Assembly (NCBI RefSeq): GCF_030845195.1
Contig: NZ_CP132543.1
Location: 1,133,501-1,197,500, forward strand
DNA: 64,000 bases
Reading direction: 5' to 3'
DNA from: Sanyastnella coralliicola
Lineage (GTDB): Bacteria; Bacteroidota; Bacteroidia; Flavobacteriales_D; Sanyastnellaceae
Shown here: positions 1-7,309 of the stretch, piece after piece
Numbering within the stretch: the first letter of the stretch is position 1
Layout: every line of letters starts with the position of its first letter
The notes under the pieces: model-generated
The model's input: the letters and a program-made list of their open reading frames with translations, nothing else
Database searches by the model: none
Told to the model about the DNA's origin: nothing
Program-made: the position numbers and the translations under genes

Positions 1-132
1 AATTCAGTTCTATTAGTAGACATAAGGAGGAGATTCTGCTAGTGAACTGAAAATAGGGGTTTTAAGCCTAAAATCCTAATGTTTAGGCCCTTTTTGGAGC
101 ATTTTATCCCATAATGGGAGCTTTGACGGGAT

Positions 133-717
133 TTAGCTTCCTTTCAGTTTTTCGCCTCGTGAAGATAGCAGCGCTAGTTCTTGAATGCGCTTTTGACGGG
201 TTTTGTCTGTCTTGGCAAGCTTAACCCAACGGAGAACAAAGCGTTTACTTGAATCATTGATTTGCTCAAAGAAGGCTTCTGCGGTATCGTATGTTTGGAG
301 TGCTTTGCGGAGATCATCGGGCACTACGAGATTGTCTACGTCGTCCATGAAATTCCAGAGTCCATCGGCTTTTGAGCGTTGTATGGATTGCATTCCAGAT
401 TCATGCATGCTCCCTACTTCGATAAGGCGAGCAGCACGTTCTTTATATGACTTGGCCCAGTGTTGTTTTCTACGAGGAGAAATTAGCTGCATGGTTTTGG
501 TTTCGTCTAGCTTTCTGCGAATCCCATCAATCCAACCAAAGGCAATCAATTCGTCGAGGACTTCTTCTCTAGAAACGTATTTCTCAATCTCCTGCTTTTT
601 GTAGGTCACGAGCCAGATGGCTTCTTCTTGCTGATGATGCTCTAGTAGCCAGTTGCGTAACGCTTCTTGTGAAGTGCATTCAACTTGAATGAAATTCTCA
701 GTTTTAATACCCGCCAT
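133..717 (-). CDS. YdeI/OmpD-associated (OmdA) family protein
   Basis: A 194-residue cytosolic protein without signal peptide or membrane segment. It has the layout of the YdeI/OmpD-associated family: an N-terminal part with GWIDGIRRKLD at about residues 61-71, ISPRRKQHWAKSYKERAARL at 79-98, and the C-terminal OmdA-type segment starting VPDDLRKAL at 132-140. The family has been linked to bacteriocin or antimicrobial-peptide tolerance, but its biochemistry is not established, so no reaction is assigned. It is the last of four genes on the minus strand (sensor kinase, LytTR regulator, pentapeptide protein, this gene), 33 bases after the pentapeptide gene, so it may share their transcript. Family call is fairly sure; role is not. 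Confidence 0.75.
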   Translation of the reverse strand: MAGIKTENFIQVECTSQEALRNWLLEHHQQEEAIWLVTYKKQEIEKYVSREEVLDELIAFGWIDGIRRKLDETKTMQLISPRRKQHWAKSYKERAARLIEVGSMHESGMQSIQRSKADGLWNFMDDVDNLVVPDDLRKALQTYDTAEAFFEQINDSSKRFVLRWVKLAKTDKTRQKRIQELALLSSRGEKLKGS

Positions 718-750
718 GGGTATGTAACCACCTATGGCATCAAGTGTTCG

Positions 751-1326
751 CTACCCTTGTTCGATCTTCAACCCGTATTTATCAAGGAGGGTCAATACTT
801 CAGGGTAGGAGAATTGAGCACCCTTGATCTTGTTGTGCTCTGGATCGATATTGAAACCCGATGAACCACGAAGGTCAGTTCGTTGAAGGTTTGTTTGATC
901 GAATATGGCGTTGGTGAGTTTGCAATGACTTAATCGCGCTCCCTCCAAGGAAGTTTCTGCAAGATCAACTCCTTCCATTTGGCAGTTCACAAAAGAGCAG
1001 CGATTCAACTTCATTTGATAGAAGGTGGCCAAGTCTAACTGGCTGTTGTTGAATTGAATGGAGAACCCGAAGTCGTTGCAATGTTCCCACTGAATACCTA
1101 CTAATTTGCATGCACTGAATTCAACCTCTTGGAAAAGGCTTTTAGCCACCTTCGCATTGCTCAAATCACATTCAATGAAGGTGCATTCGATGAATTTCAT
1201 CTCTGAAATGTCAGCCTCGTTGAAGCGACAATTCTGAAAGGTACATGCTTCGTACTCTCTCTTCGCTAGTAGGGTAGAGGTAAAGTCTGCTTTCTTGAAT
1301 TCTTCTTCGTAGGTATAGGATGACAT
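751..1326 (-). CDS. Pentapeptide-repeat protein, Qnr-like
   Basis: About 191 residues of pentapeptide repeats of the A(D/N)Lxx type (for example CTFQNCRFNEADISEMKFIE), forming the expected right-handed quadrilateral beta-helix. The start MSSYTYEEEF, the interruption around EHCNDFGFS, and the end YPEVLTLLDKYGLKIE resemble Qnr/McbG-type proteins, which mimic DNA and protect gyrase. Quinolone protection is only an inference; many such chromosomal proteins have no known role. The reading frame opens at a TTG at 1359 directly after the LytTR regulator's stop, but the ATG at 1326 matches the usual N-terminus and is preferred. Likely cotranscribed with the regulator. Confidence 0.8.
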   Translation of the reverse strand: MSSYTYEEEFKKADFTSTLLAKREYEACTFQNCRFNEADISEMKFIECTFIECDLSNAKVAKSLFQEVEFSACKLVGIQWEHCNDFGFSIQFNNSQLDLATFYQMKLNRCSFVNCQMEGVDLAETSLEGARLSHCKLTNAIFDQTNLQRTDLRGSSGFNIDPEHNKIKGAQFSYPEVLTLLDKYGLKIEQG

Positions 1327-1359
1327 GGCGCGAAAGATTGAATCCGTGAAGGTATTCAA

Positions 1360-2052
1360 TTACAGTCCGAGACGTCTAAAAACTTCTTCTCGATGTGTTT
1401 TTCCAATCGGGAAATTCTTGCCTGCTAAGGTTAAACTGTTGCCTTCAATTTTGTCAACCTTATCGAGGTTCACAATGTACGATCGATGCACTCGAATGAA
1501 GTTGGAAGGGAGCTTCGTCTCCAATTCGCTCATGGTCATCAAAGTCATCACCTTCTGGTCAGCGGTGTAGAACCGTAAGTAGTTCTTCAAGGCTTCTACA
1601 TATAGGAGTTCTTCAAAGACCACTTTTTCGTAGCTGTTCTTAGAGTCACCTTTGACGAGCAAGTGCTGGGGTGCCTCTTTTGAAGGAGTGAGCGATTCCG
1701 CGCTAGCGACACGACGAACAGCTTCTTCAAAACGATCATAAGAAAATGGCTTCAGGAGGTAATCAGAAACAGCGTATCGGTAACCTTCAATGGCGTATTC
1801 AGTGTAAGCGCTGGTGATAATCACTTTGAACTGCCCCTCGGCCAAATCGAGTAATTGTAGGCCTGTGAGCTCAGGCATTTGAATATCAAGGAAGACCAAG
1901 TCAATCTCCCCGCCTTCTAGAATCCTCCGTGCTTCCCATGGATCACTGGTAGCAGCTACCATGTCAACCATGTCGCATTTCTGAGCATACAATTGAAGTA
2001 ATTCAATCGCATGTGACTCATCGTCAACGGCTAAGCATCGCAGTGGCTTCAT
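1360..2052 (-). CDS. LytTR-family response regulator
   Basis: A 230-residue two-domain regulator. The receiver domain (about 1-120) has the acidic pair D10/D11, phospho-acceptor D56 in FLDIQMP, and K101 in LLKPF. The C-terminal LytTR DNA-binding domain (about 127-230) shows the family pattern LYVEALKNYLRFY and FIRVHRSYIVNLDKVDKIE. Its start overlaps the stop of the upstream sensor kinase by four bases, so the pair is translationally coupled and almost certainly a cognate system. Targets are unknown. The coding sequence contains one copy of the 14-bp iterated motif at 1696-1709, where it encodes part of V-A-S-A-E-S. Confidence 0.92.
   Translation of the reverse strand: MKPLRCLAVDDESHAIELLQLYAQKCDMVDMVAATSDPWEARRILEGGEIDLVFLDIQMPELTGLQLLDLAEGQFKVIITSAYTEYAIEGYRYAVSDYLLKPFSYDRFEEAVRRVASAESLTPSKEAPQHLLVKGDSKNSYEKVVFEELLYVEALKNYLRFYTADQKVMTLMTMSELETKLPSNFIRVHRSYIVNLDKVDKIEGNSLTLAGKNFPIGKTHREEVFRRLGL
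1696..1709 (-). repeat. Iterated 14-bp motif TCGCTAGCGCGGAA (copy 1)
   Basis: Exact copy, inside the LytTR regulator gene. The plus strand reads the reverse complement. See the finding on the iterated motif. Confidence 0.8.
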
Positions 2053-3053
2053 AGATCGATCTCTAGATTAACTTCAAAATAGTGTCCTTCTTCACCGGCT
2101 TCCATCGTGTAGTTTTCGCCGTAGACAAGGTCTAGGCGTTTGCGTGTATTATCCAATCCGATGCCGGTTCCTTCGTGAGGAATGCCGTGCATAATCTTGT
2201 TTCGAAGGAAGATATGAAGCTTGCTGTTTTGTTCCACGATGCGGATTATACCAGGATCGTCCTCGGACCGTAGGTCGCCATGCTTGAACATATTTTCTGC
2301 CAATGGCATGAGCAGCAAGGGTTCCACCATGATCGCTTCATTGGCTTGAACTTCCATATCTACATAACACTCATTTGGAAAGCGCTTCTGCATAATACTG
2401 TACAGGTCTTGAATGATCTGTAACTCCTCTTTGAGCGTATTCTGTCCTTCTTTCGCAGAAGTAAAGGCCTTTCTCAAGATAGATGAAAGCTCTTCCGTCA
2501 TCGCCGCCGTTTCAGGATCAACAGCGTAGACTTTGCTATGTATGAAGCCCAATGTATTGAATAGGAAATGCGGATTCACTTGCCCTCTAAGAAATGCCAA
2601 TTCGGCGTTAGCCTTTTCTTGACCAAGAATAGCCTCGTTGCGCTTCATCTCATTTTGACGGCCAACCAACCAAACAATCAAACTAGCGAGGATGGTAGGA
2701 ATGGGACGAAACATGTTATCCAAGATATAACCCACCGTCCATGGGTAGCGGTAGTTTCCTCTTCCTGTAATGGCTTCTACGATGACTTCTTGAAGAATGA
2801 CACGGCTGAGAATGAAAACACCAACACCGGCTAACAATCCCACAATCAAGTAGCCCCATTGCCTGCGCGGAACAACACGTTTCCAAACGTGTGGGTAGAA
2901 GACGTAGAAGGCGCTTGCATGTGCGAGAATGTGGGTGAAATTCAGTAGAAGACTGTGCAGATCAAGCGAATTGTTGATGATCTCTTCGATCATGTAATAC
3001 AGCAGCACGGCCAGCCAAACCAACAAATGATATATGCGAGAAGGGATCTTCAT
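2049..3053 (-). CDS. LytS/YehU-type sensor histidine kinase (His_kinase family)
   Basis: A 334-residue membrane kinase. The first ~135 residues hold four hydrophobic segments (about 8-22, 40-55, 67-90, 110-130), followed by a short coiled region and the His_kinase domain with H162 in GQVNPHFLFNTLGF. The ATP-binding half has the N box (PLAENMFKH, about 249-257) and the G box (GTGIGLDNTRKRLDLVYG, about 295-312). It partners with the overlapping LytTR regulator. The sensory part is only membrane helices, so the stimulus is probably sensed in or near the membrane. Signal and targets unknown. Confidence 0.9.
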   Translation of the reverse strand: MKIPSRIYHLLVWLAVLLYYMIEEIINNSLDLHSLLLNFTHILAHASAFYVFYPHVWKRVVPRRQWGYLIVGLLAGVGVFILSRVILQEVIVEAITGRGNYRYPWTVGYILDNMFRPIPTILASLIVWLVGRQNEMKRNEAILGQEKANAELAFLRGQVNPHFLFNTLGFIHSKVYAVDPETAAMTEELSSILRKAFTSAKEGQNTLKEELQIIQDLYSIMQKRFPNECYVDMEVQANEAIMVEPLLLMPLAENMFKHGDLRSEDDPGIIRIVEQNSKLHIFLRNKIMHGIPHEGTGIGLDNTRKRLDLVYGENYTMEAGEEGHYFEVNLEIDL

Positions 3054-3127
3054 GTAGCGAAAGTAGTTCGACGTTTCCCGAAGAACGGAAATTTTGGACG
3101 AAGGTGTTGTTTTTAAGGACGAACGTT

Positions 3128-3141
3128 TCGCTAGCGCGGAA
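3128..3141 (+). repeat. Iterated 14-bp motif TCGCTAGCGCGGAA (copy 2, intergenic)
   Basis: Exact copy in the gap between the divergent kinase gene (start 3053) and the EreA/ChaN-like gene (start 3242). It is the one copy seen outside coding sequence, which argues that the motif is selected or propagated as DNA rather than as a peptide. Confidence 0.8.
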
Positions 3142-3241
3142 CGCTGCGCTTTTTCATGTTAGTCCTTGAATAGAAGCGATTCGTCACTAATTCCTGCAGG
3201 GCCTGATTTCATGGGCAAGATTTGCTCAAAATCTTTCACAC

Positions 3242-4483
3242 ATGAAACGCATAACATCAATTCTATTCGGAACCTTCGTTGCTCTTTCTTGCCTTGCGCA
3301 ACGCCCTGACACGGTATCCATCGCTGATATCGCTCCCTACGTACATACCTTCAACCTTGAAAATGGCAAGCTGAAAGGCGAGGGAGCAGACATCTTGATT
3401 TCAGAGATTCAAGAGTCTCAGTTCTTTCTCTTAGGAGAGTATCACTACGACTCAGGGATTTCTAACCTCACCGAAGTTCTACTGCCCATCTTAGCTGATG
3501 CTGATTACGATCACTTCGCTGTTGAAGTGGGGCCATACTCAGCAGAAAAACTCACAGAATTAGGCAAAGAGAAGAACATTGAAGAAGCGCTTCACGGTTT
3601 CTACTCTGATCAATTAGCCTTAACAGGAAGACAACCCATTCCGTTCTTCAGCGGAAAAGAAGATGCAGCCTTCTTCGAAACGGCATTAGATGAAGGCTTT
3701 GACATTTGGGGACTTGATCAAGAATACCTTGGTGGCTTCTTGTTCTTATTTGATGAGTTGTGGCAAAGTGCCTACCAGCCAAATGACCTGCTTTCAGAGT
3801 ATGAGGCAGCACGCGAACGAATCAAACAGTTTTACATCAACAATGCGGAAGACGACGAGAATGAGGTCTACAATCAACTATTGGCTGATGAACGTTTGAT
3901 CAAGTTGATGAATAAGCTAGCGAAGAAGTCGTGCAACGGTGAAGACCGTGTAGACGAGATTCTCAGAAGCAGTGAGATTTACCGCGACTGGAAGGGAGAC
4001 CTTATGGAGAACTTAGAAGGGAGAGCCGCGCTCATGAAGGAGCACTTTAGAGAATATTACCAATGTACACGTCAGCGCGAACCTAAGGTCTTCATTAAGA
4101 TGGGAGCGATGCATACTGCACGAGGTTTTACAGGAAATAGCTGTTACGAGCTAGGAAACATGGTTCACGAATTGGCGAATATGAACGGAACTAACGACCT
4201 CAATGTCACTTTTGCCACGCGTTACTATCTCGATGAAGAAACGGGTGAAATTGGCGACAACTTAACCTACGAAAGCGACTGGGTGCGCAATATGACACCG
4301 CTACTCGCCCAAGGACAACTCGATGAATGGGTGTTGATTGACCTTCGACCGATCAAAAAGATGTGGGTGAATCGCGAGCGCACGATGACGTATCAGCTGA
4401 AGTATCTGCTGCGAAACAATGACTACATCATCATCATGCCTCCGTTGCCAGAGGTCACTCCGAACTACGTTGCTGTGGATTAG
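3242..4483 (+). CDS. Exported EreA/ChaN-like (Tiki/TraB superfamily) protein
   Basis: A 413-residue protein with a signal peptide (MKRITSILFGTFVALSCLAQ). After it come the spaced acidic and histidine motifs of the erythromycin-esterase/ChaN-like superfamily: FFLLGEYHYDSG near 55-66, HFAVEVGPYSAE near 95-106, WGLDQEYLGG near 160-169 and KMGAMHTARGF near 286-296. The superfamily includes EreA esterases, haem-binding ChaN and TIKI metalloproteases; the substrate here cannot be read from sequence, and antibiotic inactivation should not be assumed. It is a single gene between a divergent kinase and a convergent dehydrogenase gene, with stop codons overlapping the latter by four bases. Confidence 0.55.
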   Translation: MKRITSILFGTFVALSCLAQRPDTVSIADIAPYVHTFNLENGKLKGEGADILISEIQESQFFLLGEYHYDSGISNLTEVLLPILADADYDHFAVEVGPYSAEKLTELGKEKNIEEALHGFYSDQLALTGRQPIPFFSGKEDAAFFETALDEGFDIWGLDQEYLGGFLFLFDELWQSAYQPNDLLSEYEAARERIKQFYINNAEDDENEVYNQLLADERLIKLMNKLAKKSCNGEDRVDEILRSSEIYRDWKGDLMENLEGRAALMKEHFREYYQCTRQREPKVFIKMGAMHTARGFTGNSCYELGNMVHELANMNGTNDLNVTFATRYYLDEETGEIGDNLTYESDWVRNMTPLLAQGQLDEWVLIDLRPIKKMWVNRERTMTYQLKYLLRNNDYIIIMPPLPEVTPNYVAVD

Positions 4484-6486
4484 TAATCCAAGAGCGCTTG
4501 AATCTTCGATCCAAGGCGATCAGAGGCTAAGAAGTTGTTCTCTAGGTCTGCTGCAAAAGGAACAGGGGTATCCAAACTTGCGCAACGCGTAACAGGAGCA
4601 TCAAGGTGTTGGAAGCAGTTTTCTGTGATCAACGCACTTAACTCTCCACCAATACCACCGGTAAGGGTGTCTTCGTGAAGAACGAGCGCCCTTCCGGTCT
4701 TTCTAACACTTTGGAAGATGGTTTCTTCGTCAAGTGGAGACAGCGTTCTCAGGTCAATGACTTCAATCGAAGCATCAGACTTATCCGCTTCGGCGATAGC
4801 CCAATGAACACCCATACCGTAGGTGACAATAGTCAAATCACTTCCTTCGCGAACAGTCGCCGCTTTGCCATAGGGGAGGCTATAATAATCTACCGGTACT
4901 TCCGCAGAGATGCTTCGGTAAAGAGCCTTGTGCTCAAAGAAGATGACTGGGTTCGGATCTTCGAAGGCCCGTGTCAATAATCCTTTCGCATCTTCCGGGA
5001 AAGCAGGGTAGGCGATCTTCAGACCAGGAACTTTGAAGAACCAAGCTTCATTGCTCTGGCTGTGGAATGGACCAGCCGCTACGCCAGCACCTGTTGGCAT
5101 GCGTACTACAACGTCGGCATTTTGGCCCCAGCGGTAGTGCAGTTTAGCGAGGTTGTTTACGATCTGGTTGAATCCGCAGGTAACGAAATCAGCGAATTGC
5201 ATTTCCATCATTCCTTTCCATCCTTTGATTGACAGCCCAAGGGCAGAACCAACGATGGCACTTTCACAAAGTGGCGTATTACGAACGCGTTCTTTTCCGA
5301 ACTGATCAACGAAGCCTTCGGTCACTTTAAACACACCACCGTATTCAGCGATGTCTTGTCCCATAAGTACTAGCTTATCGTGCTTCTCCATTGAATGACG
5401 GAGACCGTCTTGGATAGCATCAATGAAACGCATTTCTTTCGTTTCACCAGCTGGAGCTGTGGCTGCTGGTGTACCATCAACGTAGATGTCACCTAGTTCT
5501 CTATCTGTGCTCACAGGAATGGTAGGCAAGGCCAAGGCCTCTTTCAATTCCTTGTTGATGCGGTCTTTTACTTCTTTGCGCTTCGCTTCGATTTGTTCGT
5601 CGTTGAGAATGCCTTTCTCGATAAGGAACGCTTCGAAATTTTCAACTGGATCTTTTGTGCTCCATTCATCGATAATCCCTTCAGGGTAGTATTTCGTACC
5701 AGAAGCCTCCTCGTGTCCGCGGATACGGAAGGTCATGAATTCAATCATGATTGGACGAGGGTTCTTGCGAATGGATTCAGCAGCGCGTTGTACTGTTTTG
5801 AAGACTTCAATGATGTTATTACCATCCACTTGAATAGCGTCTTCCTCAGGGATGCCGTATCCAACGGCCTTCTGAGTGAAGCTCTCAAAACGGAACTGCT
5901 CGTTTGAAGGGGTAGAAAGTCCCCACTTATTATTCTCAATTCCGATAATCACGGGGAGTTGCCAAACCGCAGCAACGTTCAATGCCTCATGGAAATCACC
6001 TTCAGAAGCTCCACCGTCTCCAGTGAATACGAAGGTGGCTTTTTCGTCTTTGCCCAACTTGTTCGCCAAGGCTATGCCATCTGCAATCCCCAGCTGAGGA
6101 CCGAGGTGAGAAATCATTCCCACGATGTTATGCTCAATAGTACCAAAGTGGAAACTACGATCTCGACCGTTCGTGAAGCCAGCTTCTTTCCCTTGGAATT
6201 GGGCAAAGAGGCGTGTCAACGGCACTTCACGTGTAGTGAAGATCCCTAGATTTCGGTGCATTGGAAGGATGAATTCATCCTTGTCAAGTGCGGCAGCTAC
6301 TCCCACTGAAATGGCTTCCTGCCCCATTCCACTGAACCATTTTGAGATCTTCCCCTGACGCAATTGACTGAGCATTTTTTCCTCAATCAAACGTGGCAAG
6401 ATGATCTTGTCATACAGGTCTAGCAGGGTCTCGTTGCTTACTCCTTCAGTATCGTAGGCTAGCACTGGCTTTTTAATCGTAGTCAT
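4480..6486 (-). CDS. 2-oxoacid dehydrogenase E1, fused alpha and beta subunits (branched-chain type)
   Basis: A 668-residue fusion of the two E1 subunits of a thiamine-diphosphate-dependent 2-oxoacid dehydrogenase complex, the step that decarboxylates branched-chain 2-oxoacids and acylates the E2 lipoyl group. Alpha part: about 1-335, with the ThDP motif starting GDGGASEGDFHEALN at 156 and ending NN at 185-186. After a linker with proline and alanine (about 336-350) the beta part begins MRFIDAIQDGLRH at 352 and contains GQDIAEYGGVFKVTEGF and FFEHKALYRS. Such fusions are common in Bacteroidota. E2 and E3 genes are not in this window. Pyruvate or acetoin as substrate cannot be excluded. Confidence 0.9.
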   Translation of the reverse strand: MTTIKKPVLAYDTEGVSNETLLDLYDKIILPRLIEEKMLSQLRQGKISKWFSGMGQEAISVGVAAALDKDEFILPMHRNLGIFTTREVPLTRLFAQFQGKEAGFTNGRDRSFHFGTIEHNIVGMISHLGPQLGIADGIALANKLGKDEKATFVFTGDGGASEGDFHEALNVAAVWQLPVIIGIENNKWGLSTPSNEQFRFESFTQKAVGYGIPEEDAIQVDGNNIIEVFKTVQRAAESIRKNPRPIMIEFMTFRIRGHEEASGTKYYPEGIIDEWSTKDPVENFEAFLIEKGILNDEQIEAKRKEVKDRINKELKEALALPTIPVSTDRELGDIYVDGTPAATAPAGETKEMRFIDAIQDGLRHSMEKHDKLVLMGQDIAEYGGVFKVTEGFVDQFGKERVRNTPLCESAIVGSALGLSIKGWKGMMEMQFADFVTCGFNQIVNNLAKLHYRWGQNADVVVRMPTGAGVAAGPFHSQSNEAWFFKVPGLKIAYPAFPEDAKGLLTRAFEDPNPVIFFEHKALYRSISAEVPVDYYSLPYGKAATVREGSDLTIVTYGMGVHWAIAEADKSDASIEVIDLRTLSPLDEETIFQSVRKTGRALVLHEDTLTGGIGGELSALITENCFQHLDAPVTRCASLDTPVPFAADLENNFLASDRLGSKIQALLDY

Positions 6487-6562
6487 TGACGATCGGTTTG
6501 GTTCGCAAACTTAACGAACGTAGGTTGGAAGTGGAACTAGAGCGGAATAGATTTTACTTATT

Positions 6563-6597
6563 GGTTGACGGTTGACGGTTGACGGTTGACGGTTGCA
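6563..6597. repeat. Heptamer array, unit GGTTGAC
   Basis: Four exact copies of GGTTGAC in tandem followed by a degenerate fifth (GGTTGCA), in the gap upstream of the E1 gene. Part of the 7-bp-period family described in the findings. Confidence 0.85.
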
Positions 6598-6643
6598 TGT
6601 TGAATTAGGATGCTGGTAATGGAATGAAGTTTATCTCGACTTT

Positions 6644-6692
6644 CGCACCACGCACCACGCACCACGCACCACGCACCACGCACCACGCACCA
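6644..6692. repeat. Heptamer array, unit CGCACCA
   Basis: Seven exact tandem copies of CGCACCA, ending three bases before the stop codon of the GNAT gene (which ends at 6696 on the minus strand). Same 7-bp period as the neighbouring GGTTGAC array but an unrelated unit. Confidence 0.9.
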
Positions 6693-6695
6693 AGA

Positions 6696-7118
6696 TCACT
6701 CCATTTCTTTCTGAAAATGGAATCCTAGTACTTTGTAGCCTTCGTTGTAATAGAACTTATGCGCTCTAGGATTAGTGACATAGGCGTTCAACTCCACTGT
6801 CAAGCAGTCATTTTCTTTCGCCCATTGATGGATGTGCTCAAAGAGTTTAGAGCCAATCCCCTTCGAACGCATTCTCGGGTCAACGACCACATTATCGACC
6901 TCTAGTTGTTTCCCGCTATACCAACGAACGGTCAACCATCCCGCAGAAATAGCAATGAGTTCATCGTTTTCGAAAAGACCAAAGCATCGGTATGCTTCAT
7001 AGTTGAACATATCCCGCTGCCTCTCCCGAAGCACAGATTCTTTCAAGTTCGGATTAAGTAATTCCGCCAAGGCTACCAGGTCGTCGAGGTAGCTAACGTC
7101 GAGCTGCTTGAATTCCAT
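6696..7118 (-). CDS. GNAT-family N-acetyltransferase
   Basis: A 140-residue single-domain GNAT protein. The acetyl-CoA-binding loop is RMRSKGIGSKLFEHIHQWA (about 82-100), preceded by the beta strand LEVDNVVVDP, and the C-terminal NPRAHKFYYNEGYKVLGFHF is the usual last motif. It would transfer an acetyl group from acetyl-CoA to an amine, but the acceptor is unknown. It is isolated by heptamer arrays on both sides and is probably monocistronic. Confidence 0.85.
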   Translation of the reverse strand: MEFKQLDVSYLDDLVALAELLNPNLKESVLRERQRDMFNYEAYRCFGLFENDELIAISAGWLTVRWYSGKQLEVDNVVVDPRMRSKGIGSKLFEHIHQWAKENDCLTVELNAYVTNPRAHKFYYNEGYKVLGFHFQKEME

Positions 7119-7136
7119 GGTGCAATATAGGATTCA

Positions 7137-7221
7137 GGCCTATGGCTTATGGCTTAAGGCTTAAGTTTTATCCTATATGACCAAACCAACTTACGCCATA
7201 TGCCTTAAGCCCTAGGCCTTT
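7137..7221. repeat. Heptamer array pair in inverted orientation (GGCTTAA / GCCTTAA types)
   Basis: Bases 7137-7164 are four heptamers GGCCTAT, GGCTTAT, GGCTTAA, GGCTTAA. Bases 7194-7221 hold the other strand's version (CGCCATA, TGCCTTA, AGCCCTA, GGCCTTT). The two halves can pair imperfectly into a hairpin with a roughly 29-base loop. Confidence 0.7.
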
Positions 7222-7279
7222 AAAAAAAGTAACCCGAAGCACCATTCACGGTGTTCCTTAAGCACCGGTGCTTCGGGTT
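7222..7279 (-). terminator. Rho-independent terminator of the TonB receptor gene
   Basis: Minus-strand stem AACCCGAAGCACC pairs with GGTGCTTCGGGTT (7231-7243 with 7267-7279, 13 bp). The stem is followed on the minus strand by AC and a run of seven T (about 7222-7228). It lies about 30 bases past the receptor stop at 7310. Confidence 0.75.
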
Positions 7280-7309
7280 CTCCTTGCCCTGATCGTTTAA
7301 ATCGGTTTA

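Noticed and set aside
203-604. 133-codon plus-strand ORF inside the YdeI-family gene
   Set aside because: Antisense shadow of a gene with clear family motifs; its translation is serine/arginine-rich with no recognisable domain.
3242-4483. Erythromycin esterase resistance gene
   Set aside because: Only superfamily-level motif similarity; it has a signal peptide and no resistance context, so the specific function is not claimed.
6563-6692. Possible CRISPR array
   Set aside because: Tandem heptamers have no 20-40 base repeats or unique spacers, and no cas genes are present.
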